Shown: piece after piece, positions 34,404 to 40,670 of the stretch
Layout of the letters: each line of letters starts with the position of its first letter
Numbering within the stretch: the first letter of the stretch is position 1
Source: Nitrospinae bacterium bin107
GTDB lineage: Bacteria; UBA8248
Length of the DNA stretch: 40,670 nucleotides
NCBI GenBank assembly: GCA_002238965.1
Contig: MPNJ01000028.1
Span: 1-40,670 of the forward strand
Direction of reading: 5' to 3'
The notes under the pieces: generated by a model
What the model saw: the letters and a program-made list of their open reading frames with translations, nothing else
What the model was told of the DNA's origin: nothing
The model's database searches: none
Position numbers and translations under genes: made by a program

Positions 34404-34776
34404 TATAATGTATGTTCGTCTCATACATGGACAAAGGGGTTCGAGATCGTGGGGGAGTCTTCTCCACAACAACAGTAAATGAATCAGGAAGTGTAAAACT
34501 CATCCGGGAATCGGATGTAATATTTCTGGCATTAATATTAATTTTGAACATATTATATTCTGGACATACCAAAGAACACATAAGTAGGAGTGAAAAAAAT
34601 AGTTGCAGGCCAGCCAAATAGGCAACGAGGGGTCTTGACGGCTTTTCAGTAGTGTTGCTCATCGCTTCGTTCGAGCGTGACTCAATGAGCAGACGGTCAG
34701 GTCTTCCGCGAATGAATTCACTCTTCGTCTCACCGAAGATTCGCAGAAGCTCTGAATTGCCAATCGAGAGAACCCG
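34404..34776. other. Leader of duplicated module 2
   Basis: No gene. Bases 34485-34520 (AAAACTCATCCGGGAATCGG) resemble the ABC ATPase 3' end, frameshifted. CATCCG-5-CGGATG (34501-34517) forms a hairpin and ATTAATATTAAT (34531-34542) is a perfect palindrome in an AT-rich stretch. From about 34590 it aligns with the module 1 leader (AAATAGTTGC, GACGGCTTTTC, GACTCAATGAGCAGACG). Confidence 0.5.
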
Positions 34777-34944
34777 ATGCCCCTACGAGTACCATCAGCT
34801 TACGTCGAAGAATACGAGAAGCAAACACGTCCATACAATCCAGAACTGGCGCACAACTATATCCGCCACACCACCATGGGCCATACCGAACTGGACCCGG
34901 CGATGGAGGAAACTGTGAAGGAGCAAAAGAGGAGGAATCTCTAA
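34777..34944 (+). CDS. 55-residue head of a DUF2236 oxygenase, coupled to the next gene
   Basis: From ATG 34777 the frame reads MPLRVPSAYVEEYEKQTRPY and continues to a stop at 34942-34944. Residues 1-45 match the N-terminus of the intact oxygenase at 36933 (VPSAYVEEYE against IPSAYVEGYE, YIRHTTMGHTELDPAMEE against YIRHTTIGDPVLDPIMEE). It ends with EETVKEQKRRNL and a TAA whose last base begins the ATG of the full oxygenase (TAATG). It is either a truncated relic or a short leader peptide whose translation feeds the next gene; the GGAGGAAT ribosome-binding site of that gene lies inside it. No domain of its own. Confidence 0.5.
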   Translation: MPLRVPSAYVEEYEKQTRPYNPELAHNYIRHTTMGHTELDPAMEETVKEQKRRNL

Positions 34945-36110
34945 TGCAATGTCCGGCAGCGTATAAGGACAGCCTTTCCAGGTGTTCCGACGACATGAAG
35001 GATGCGGCCGAGAACTATATCGAGCACACGACGATCGGGGACCCTGAGCTCGATCCGATCATGGAGGAGCTCTCCTCGATACCGACCAATGATCTCCACC
35101 GGTTTATCGAGGCCGGCATCGAACAGCAGGACCGGGTCTTTCGCGCCGCGCCGCGGTGCCTGCGCGATTTCTTCGACAACCTCGAAGAACCCGCCTGGGT
35201 GGACCACAAAGCATTTACACCCGGGGTACGCGCGTTTCAGAACAATGTCGTCAAGGTATTCGCGGCCTTCGTGGCCGGCGTGCTGATCGACGGCTTCTCG
35301 ACCCGAATCTCCAAGTCGTTCGTTCAAACGGGCCGTATCTTCGACAACGGGGTCGCGCGGCTCCAGCAGAACAACCGCCAGCAGGTCGAGATATTCTGGC
35401 CCGGCGGACTCTTGCGCGAATCCGACGGCTGGAAACTATCGGTCCGGATCAGGTTCGTTCATGCCCGCGTGCGCTACCTGCTGGCCCGCTCGGGCGAATG
35501 GGATGTCGGGGTTCACGGCACACCGATCAGCGCCGCGCATCTGGGCTACTCGCTCGCGTGTTTCTCGGCCAGGACCCTGAAACATTCGACCACCCTGGGC
35601 GCCCGCTATACACGGGAGGAACGCGAGAGCTTCTGTGCGGTCTGGCGCTACGCCGGCTACCTGATGGGCATCCCGGAAAGCATCATGTATCAGGGCGAGC
35701 AGGACGCATTGAAGATGTACCGCGTCGGCATGGCCTGCGAACCGGAACCCGATGAGGACGCAATCGTCATGTCGAATGCCCTCATCAATTCAGCGCCCCT
35801 GGTCGCCGGCATCACGGATAAGATCGAACGGGCCGAACTCGTCCGGAACATCATCTATCCGGTGTCGCGGCTGCTGATAGGGAACACGATGGCCAACAAG
35901 CTCAATTTCCCGAAAAGCTCCAGGTTCAAGATGATGCGCGCGTTCCTCGAGTTCCGCTTCGACAACGCGTTCACGTTGTTCAAGGAGCGCATTTTCCGGA
36001 AGGGTGGATCCAACCTGATCACGGCGTTTGGCGCATCCCTCTACAGCAACGCCGGCACCAGCTACAAGCTGCCCGACCACGTTCATGCAGAACGATCCTC
36101 GGAGTGGTAG
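34944..36110 (+). CDS. DUF2236 (MpaB/Lcp-like) putative haem oxygenase, copy A
   Basis: 388 residues from ATG 34944 (GGAGGAAT upstream). Family marks: FVAGVLIDGFSTRISKSF helix, LQQNNRQQVEIFWPGGLL, the core motif VRIRFVHARVRYLL, GTPISAAHLGYSLACFS, and WRYAGYLMGIPESI. This matches the DUF2236/MpaB family, which includes the latex-clearing protein Lcp, a b-type haem dioxygenase cleaving polyisoprene, and the fungal protease MpaB. The His in FVHARVR is the conserved family His and a candidate haem ligand. No signal peptide, so cytoplasmic. Substrate unknown; a hydrophobic or isoprenoid compound handled together with the neighbouring RND pump is an inference. Downstream lies a broken RND gene, so this copy has lost its own transporter. 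Confidence 0.8.
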   Translation: MQCPAAYKDSLSRCSDDMKDAAENYIEHTTIGDPELDPIMEELSSIPTNDLHRFIEAGIEQQDRVFRAAPRCLRDFFDNLEEPAWVDHKAFTPGVRAFQNNVVKVFAAFVAGVLIDGFSTRISKSFVQTGRIFDNGVARLQQNNRQQVEIFWPGGLLRESDGWKLSVRIRFVHARVRYLLARSGEWDVGVHGTPISAAHLGYSLACFSARTLKHSTTLGARYTREERESFCAVWRYAGYLMGIPESIMYQGEQDALKMYRVGMACEPEPDEDAIVMSNALINSAPLVAGITDKIERAELVRNIIYPVSRLLIGNTMANKLNFPKSSRFKMMRAFLEFRFDNAFTLFKERIFRKGGSNLITAFGASLYSNAGTSYKLPDHVHAERSSEW

Positions 36111-36143
36111 TAGATTTTCCATCCAGGGCAGGCCGGGAGGAAA

Positions 36144-36584
36144 CTGAACAGCGCCCTGCATCGCGAGGTCGACCGGGTCACGCAGGGAGACGATTTAATC
36201 GTCGATCCGCTCGTTGATGACGCGAGCGCCCTGAGCAACGCCGATCTCGCGCGCATTCGGAAAATTGCGTTGAGCTCGGCGGATCTCGCCGGGCGTCTGG
36301 CCTCCCTTGACGGACGAGTGGCCGGACTCGCTATCAATTTCGTAAAGCCAGACAAGAAAAGCAATATGGTGGCCGAGGCCGTGCGCGCCGTCTTTCACAC
36401 CGTGGGCCATGCGCTATGGACCACGACTGCGGTTTTATCGCTGGGTTTTCTGGTTATCGCCTCATCGGGGTTCGAGGTCAGCTGGACACTCGGTCTCATG
36501 GTTTCGATCACGATCGTCTTTGGGCTCCTCACCGACTTCCTGCTTCTGCCACCCTTGCTGACGGCTCTCGCCCTGAAGGATTGA
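36144..36584 (+). pseudogene. RND/MMPL transporter remnant with two large deletions
   Basis: An open frame without a proper start matches two separated parts of the full RND genes: first GDDLIVDPLVDDASALSNAD through GRVAGLAINF (periplasmic domain 1, about residues 117-170), then directly VRAVFHTVGHALWTTTAVLS to the C-terminus (about 690-758). The N-terminal 115 or so residues and about 500 central residues are gone, including the relay motif. The second deletion is in frame (junction near KPDKKSNMVAE), so a 104-residue product from ATG 36270 is conceivable but would not be a transporter. The sequence after it resembles the 3' flanks of the other RND copies. Confidence 0.83.
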
Positions 36585-36932
36585 CGGGGCGCGCTCGTCC
36601 CGCCCGCGCGGCATTGGGCCCAAGAGCGCGAGCAAATCCTCGCCTGTAGAATTGCGGGTGAAAGGGGCTATCGCAAAAACCTATTCCTGAATCTTCTGCT
36701 GCATTACCTTGATGAAAAAAAATTAAACGTGTTACATTCAAAGCGTTGCGACAAGAGGGTTAAGAAATTAGCATAAAGCTATCGTTACCCAGTGATGTAG
36801 AGGTGGGGAAACCACGAGTCCATTCTGTGGACTGACGAGTTAACGAATCGACTATTATCGTGCCGGTCTCATGGCCCTTGATAGTCTGTTGAACTCGGAG
36901 TCCAGAGAATACTCCTTTGGGAGCATGGACTC
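36585..36932. other. Leader of module 3
   Basis: No gene. It begins with RND 3'-flank-like sequence (36585-36650). A candidate promoter lies at 36709-36738. AGTCCA-5-TGGACT (36817-36833) and GGAGT-9-ACTCC (36897-36915) are possible hairpins just before the oxygenase start. Apart from its start it does not resemble the leaders of modules 1 and 2. Confidence 0.5.
36709..36738 (+). promoter_or_regulatory. Candidate promoter of the intact oxygenase-transporter pair
   Basis: TTGATG (36709-36714), an 18-base A-rich spacer, then TACATT (36733-36738), four of six consensus bases each, in the only AT-rich stretch before the pair. Confidence 0.3.
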
Positions 36933-38105
36933 ATGGCAACTCTGGTAATCCCATCTGCCTACGTTGAAGGCTACGAAAATAAGGCGCGCCCTCACGATCA
37001 GGAACTGGCGGACCTCTACATCCGGCACACCACCATCGGCGATCCCGTTCTGGACCCGATCATGGAGGAGATATCCTCCCTCCCCACCTACGACCTGCAC
37101 GCGTTCATCGAGGCCGGCATCGAACAGCATGACGGCGTTCTGAGGGATGCGCCGCAACCCCTTCGCGATTTCTTCTGGAATTTCGAAGAGCCAGCCTGGC
37201 TTGATCACGAAGCCTTCCGTCCCGGGATTCGTTGTTTCAACGTCAACGTCGATCTCATGCTCGTCGCGTTCGTGACGGGTGTGCTGGTGGAGGGTTTCTC
37301 GACGCTCATCGCCAAGTCCTTCAACAAGACCGGGCGGACGGCGGCGACCCCCAGGCGCCTCATGCAGAACAACCGCCAGTTGATGGAGATATTCTACCCC
37401 GGCGGGCTGCTAAGGAACGGCGACGGCTGGAAGCTCTCCACGCGCGTCCGGTTCGTGCATGCGCGCATCAGAAACCTGCTGGCGAAATCAGGCGACTGGG
37501 ACTTCGAGGCCTGGGGCGCGCCGCTGAGCGCGGCGAACCTGGGGTTGGCCATCTCCATCTTCTCGATGCAACTGCTCAGATACTCGAAACTCGTGGGAAC
37601 GAGCTTCAGCATCGAGGAACAGGAGAGCGTACTCGCCGTCTGGCGCTACGCCGGCTATCTCATGGGGATACCCGAAACCATCCTCTACACAGACGGGGCG
37701 GACGCGGAGAGGAAACACGACATCGCCTATATGTGCGAACCCCCTCCGAGCGCGGATTCGGTCGACATGGCGAACGCGCTGATCAAGGCCATTGCGCCGG
37801 TTGCGGGCGTAACGGACCCGAAGGAACAGGAAGACTTGACGGATCTGGCCTATCGCCTTTCCACGGCGTTGATAGGGCAGGAACTCGCGGGTCAGTTTGG
37901 GTATCCGAAGCACTCCCGCCTCACCACGATGCTGACGCTTTACATTTTCCGGACGAAACAACGCCTCCTGCGCTTTCTGCATAGCAAACAAATCGTCAAG
38001 TCCCAGAATTTTTCGCAGCTTCTCAAGATTTCGGTGTACGACGAGGGTGGAATCAGCTACCGGATGCCCGACCGAGTCAAAGCGTCGGAATCAAGCAAGT
38101 GGTAA
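36933..38105 (+). CDS. DUF2236 (MpaB/Lcp-like) putative haem oxygenase, copy B
   Basis: 390 residues; GGGAG nine bases before ATG. Collinear with copy A over the whole length. Motifs: FVTGVLVEGFSTLIAKSF (113-130), NNRQLMEIFYPGGLL (146-160), core RVRFVHARIR (171-180), GAPLSAANLGLAISIFS and WRYAGYLMGIPETI (237-250), as in the DUF2236/MpaB and latex-clearing-protein superfamily. An N-terminal region of about 90 residues (TTIGDPVLDPIMEEISSLPT and PQPLRDFFWNFEEPAW) precedes the core and is kept in all copies, so it is probably functional. Downstream, 79 bases separate it from RND copy 3; this is the only module in which both partners are intact, so it is the reference for the system. No signal peptide. 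Confidence 0.82.
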   Translation: MATLVIPSAYVEGYENKARPHDQELADLYIRHTTIGDPVLDPIMEEISSLPTYDLHAFIEAGIEQHDGVLRDAPQPLRDFFWNFEEPAWLDHEAFRPGIRCFNVNVDLMLVAFVTGVLVEGFSTLIAKSFNKTGRTAATPRRLMQNNRQLMEIFYPGGLLRNGDGWKLSTRVRFVHARIRNLLAKSGDWDFEAWGAPLSAANLGLAISIFSMQLLRYSKLVGTSFSIEEQESVLAVWRYAGYLMGIPETILYTDGADAERKHDIAYMCEPPPSADSVDMANALIKAIAPVAGVTDPKEQEDLTDLAYRLSTALIGQELAGQFGYPKHSRLTTMLTLYIFRTKQRLLRFLHSKQIVKSQNFSQLLKISVYDEGGISYRMPDRVKASESSKW

Positions 38106-38184
38106 GCGATGTCCGTAATCAGATGCGCCCTGAAGGTTCAGCCCCTATCCACACCGTGCCCGTGACCAAGAGGCGATAACTATC

Positions 38185-40467
38185 GTGCAACTGGATCGCT
38201 ATATCGATGCCGTTATGCGTCATCGGTGGCTGGTAGTTGCGCTGGCCTTATCGATAATGATCATCGCAGGGGCGGGCGGGCGCTTCATCACCATTGCGAA
38301 CGATTACCGCATTCTGTTCAGTGAAGACAATCCTCATCTCCTCGCTTTCGACGCGCTGGAGAATACCTTTTCCTCATCCGACAACGCGCTTATCGCCATT
38401 GCGCCCAAAGGCGGTTCGGTTTTCACCAAGGAGGCGCTCGGCGTGCTCGAGGAGTTGAGCAAAGCCGCGTGGAAGACGCCGCATTCGAGCCGGGTCGACT
38501 CCCTCACGAACTATACCCACAGCCGCGCGGAGGGGGATGACCTGATCGTCGAGCCGCTCGTCGAAGACGCGGGTTCGCTTACAGAAACAGACGTCTCGAG
38601 AATCCGGAAGATCGCGCTGGGCGCCACCGAAATCGCCGGACGCCTCGTCTCCAATGATGGGCGCGTGGGCGGGCTGGCGATCACTTTCAATCTGCCCGAA
38701 AACCAGGACCTCGCGGTGCGCGAGATAACCGATTACCTGAACGTGGTTCTCCAGAAGGCGCACGCGAAACATCCGGACATTGCCTATTACATGACCGGCA
38801 CCGTCGTCGTAAACCGGTCTTTCCAGGATGCCCCACAGGCCGAAAACAAGGTGCTGTTGCCGATTGTGCTACTCGTCATCGTGAGTCTCACGATTATTCT
38901 CCTACGCTCGTTTCTCGGCACTTTGGCGATCATGACCGTTATCATTTTCCCCATCGTTACCGCAATGGGATTCGCCGGCTGGGTCGGTGCGGTATTCAGT
39001 CCCACCAACGCCGGCGTGCCCGTCATCATCATGGTGATAGCCATTGCGGATGCTGTCCACATCGTTTCGAGCACTCTTTTCGGCATGAGACGCGGTCTAG
39101 AAAAAGATGCCGCGATTGCGGAATCGATCCGCATCAACGCCTGGCCGGTGTTTCTCACCTCGCTCACGACGGCGATCGGTTTCCTGAGCCTGAACACCTC
39201 GGATTCGCCGCCCTTCCACGTCCTGGGCAATTGCGTGACGCTCGGCGTTTTGTGCGCTCTCGCCTACTCCCTGACGTTGCTGCCGGCGTTGCTATCGATT
39301 CTCCCGTTGCGCGCGCCTCGCCGCCGCACGAAGGGGTTAGACTTGTTCGAGCGCTTTGCCGACTTCGTCATCTCCTGGCGCAAATTTCTGCTCGTGTTCT
39401 TCTCTCTGGCGGTGATTCTTCTGCTGACGGGTATCCCCCGCATCGAGCTGGGCGATGATCTCACAAAATTTTTCGACGAGCGCTACCGTGTCCGCCGCGA
39501 TACGGATTACATCTCCCAACATCTGACCGGCTTCGACAAGCTCGAATATTCCCTGAAAGCCGGGAGAGAGGGCGGTATTACCGATCCCGTATATCTCCGC
39601 AAGGTCGAGGCCTTCGCCGAATGGTACCGGAAGCAGCCGAAAGTGACCCACGTCCAGGCATTCCCGAACGTTCTGAAACGCCTCAACAAGAACATGCACG
39701 GCGACGACCCGGCCTTCTACAGGATCCCCGACGATCCGAAGCTCGCCGCGCAATATCTGCTGCTTTATGAGTTTTCCCTCCCCTTCGGCATGGACCTCAA
39801 CAACCGCATCGATGTCGGGAAAACCGCAACACGAATGACTGTAACGGTCCAGGGCGTCTCGGCCCGAGGCTTACGTGCGCTCGATATGCGCGCGCAGACC
39901 TGGCTGCGCGCCAACATACCCGAATTCGCAGCCGAAGCATCGGGTATCAGCATGATTTTCGCTCACCTCACACAACGAAACATGAAAAGCATGCTGCGCG
40001 GAACGTTCATCGGCATGACCCTCATTTCGATCATATTGATCCTGGTTTTCAAAAACGTGCGCCTGGGCCTCATCAGCCTCGTGCCCAACTTCATTCCCGC
40101 CGCCATGACTTTCGGTCTGTGGGGTTATCTAGTGAGCCGCGTGAGTCTAGCAGCCTCCGTGATGACCATAATCGCTTTCGGCATTATCGTGGACGACACG
40201 ATTCATTTTCTGAGCAAATACCTGAAGAGCCGCCGCGAGGGCCTTACCGCGCCTGAGGCCGTAGGCACCGTCTTTCGCACCGTAGGACATGCGCTATGGA
40301 CAACGACCGTGGTTTTGTCGGCGGGCTTCCTGATGTTCACGTTATCGGGCTACGAGGGGAGTTGGACACTCGGTCTCATGGTTTCGATCACGATCATCTT
40401 TGGGCTCCTCACCGACTTCCTGTTGCTGCCGACCCTGCTGATGGCTCTCGACCGGAAGAAACTATGA
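38185..40467 (+). CDS. RND/MMPL-family transporter, copy 3
   Basis: 760 residues from GTG 38185 (AAGAGG ten bases upstream). Two-half MMPL architecture: membrane segment 1 at about 15-33, periplasmic domain 1 to about 222, five segments to about 375, segment at about 400-417, periplasmic domain 2 to about 600, five final segments. It alone keeps acidic residues at both relay sites: Asp289 (AIADAVH) in the N-half and Asp670-Asp671 (GIIVDDTIHF) in the C-half, so it is the copy most likely to be a canonical proton-driven exporter. It pairs with the intact oxygenase directly upstream. Substrate unknown; lipids and hopanoid-like molecules are typical of the family. Confidence 0.9.
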   Translation: MQLDRYIDAVMRHRWLVVALALSIMIIAGAGGRFITIANDYRILFSEDNPHLLAFDALENTFSSSDNALIAIAPKGGSVFTKEALGVLEELSKAAWKTPHSSRVDSLTNYTHSRAEGDDLIVEPLVEDAGSLTETDVSRIRKIALGATEIAGRLVSNDGRVGGLAITFNLPENQDLAVREITDYLNVVLQKAHAKHPDIAYYMTGTVVVNRSFQDAPQAENKVLLPIVLLVIVSLTIILLRSFLGTLAIMTVIIFPIVTAMGFAGWVGAVFSPTNAGVPVIIMVIAIADAVHIVSSTLFGMRRGLEKDAAIAESIRINAWPVFLTSLTTAIGFLSLNTSDSPPFHVLGNCVTLGVLCALAYSLTLLPALLSILPLRAPRRRTKGLDLFERFADFVISWRKFLLVFFSLAVILLLTGIPRIELGDDLTKFFDERYRVRRDTDYISQHLTGFDKLEYSLKAGREGGITDPVYLRKVEAFAEWYRKQPKVTHVQAFPNVLKRLNKNMHGDDPAFYRIPDDPKLAAQYLLLYEFSLPFGMDLNNRIDVGKTATRMTVTVQGVSARGLRALDMRAQTWLRANIPEFAAEASGISMIFAHLTQRNMKSMLRGTFIGMTLISIILILVFKNVRLGLISLVPNFIPAAMTFGLWGYLVSRVSLAASVMTIIAFGIIVDDTIHFLSKYLKSRREGLTAPEAVGTVFRTVGHALWTTTVVLSAGFLMFTLSGYEGSWTLGLMVSITIIFGLLTDFLLLPTLLMALDRKKL

Positions 40468-40522
40468 TGCGCGCTCGTCTCACCCGCGTGACATAAAGGG
40501 ACCGTAGGGGTCGCCAGACCGG

Positions 40523-40670
40523 GTTGTTGAAAAAGTCCACAGAAGGAGCGCACTGAATTTCACTCCCCCCTTGAGGGGGAGTCAGTGAACTGAGGGCGTA
40601 AGCCCGAAAGTGAACTGGTGGGGGGTATAACTCGGAGTGGCGATAAAACGCGATTCACCCCCCACCGAAT
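40523..40670. repeat. Stem-rich intergenic repeat at the right edge
   Basis: After TTGTTGAAAAAGTCC, a motif resembling insertion-sequence ends, three nested or successive inverted repeats fill the last 110 bases. This is compatible with the end of an insertion sequence or a MITE-like repeat continuing beyond the window. No coding sequence seen. Confidence 0.35.
40562..40582. terminator. Hairpin downstream of the last RND gene
   Basis: Perfect eight-base arms ACTCCCCC (40562-40569) and GGGGGAGT (40575-40582) with a five-base loop, 95 bases after the RND stop. No T-run. Further stems follow: GGGC-4-GCCC (40594-40605) and GGTGGGGGG/CCCCCCACC (40617-40625 and 40658-40666). The cluster looks more like a structured intergenic repeat than a simple terminator. 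Confidence 0.4.

Noticed and set aside
1-40670. tRNA, rRNA or integrase genes
   Set aside because: No cloverleaf-like or rRNA-like stretch and no tyrosine or serine recombinase motifs were recognised.

Overview
This 40.7 kb window is GC-rich, densely coded bacterial DNA. A lipobox lipoprotein, Sec signal peptides and RND/MMPL-family pumps suggest a diderm. The gene content (many acyl-CoA enzymes, stand-alone catabolic families, cadherin-like/Calx-beta surface protein) fits a versatile, environmental, probably uncultured lineage, but no marker gene here allows a firm taxonomic call.

Left edge (1-4.86 kb): a large secreted repeat protein on the minus strand runs off the left edge. Its start codon sits directly behind a 7-bp tandem repeat. 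It is followed by a plus-strand acidic, disordered-looking protein ending in a segment that resembles eukaryotic/archaeal ribosomal protein eL13, then a broken hicB-like antitoxin gene, a 484-bp element bounded by 33-bp inverted repeats, and diverged intergenic repeats. This strip looks like a graveyard of small mobile or regulatory elements.

Metabolic region (4.86-23.6 kb): a two-gene minus operon (3-hydroxyacyl-CoA dehydrogenase, acyl-CoA dehydrogenase-like) is divergent from a seven-blade kelch-type lipoprotein. Next come an alpha/beta hydrolase, a luciferase-like flavin monooxygenase and then a plus-strand catabolic series: HMG-CoA-lyase-like aldolase, two SDR dehydrogenases, an M24 metallopeptidase-fold enzyme, two paralogous acyl-CoA dehydrogenase-like flavoproteins flanking an acyl-CoA ligase, and a benzoylformate-decarboxylase-like ThDP enzyme. 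Convergent with it is a two-gene operon of a cytosine-deaminase-type amidohydrolase and a DUF1116 (AllG/YlbE-like) protein. Several of these enzymes lack the canonical catalytic residue of their family, so the substrate cannot be read from homology alone.

Transport region (23.85-28.8 kb): a complete branched-chain-amino-acid-type ABC importer (two permeases, binding protein, two ATPases) sits behind a good sigma70-type promoter. It presumably imports the substrate used by the neighbouring catabolic genes.

Right part (29-40.5 kb): a tandem array built from one ancestral pair, a DUF2236 (MpaB/Lcp-like) putative haem oxygenase followed by an RND/MMPL-family transporter. There are three full-length transporters, two full-length oxygenases and three decayed copies (an internally deleted oxygenase, a 55-codon oxygenase head, and a doubly truncated transporter). 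Remnants resembling the 3' end of the ABC ATPase gene precede two of the modules, which points to unequal duplication starting inside that gene. This oxygenase-exporter array is the most system-like and least explained part of the window.
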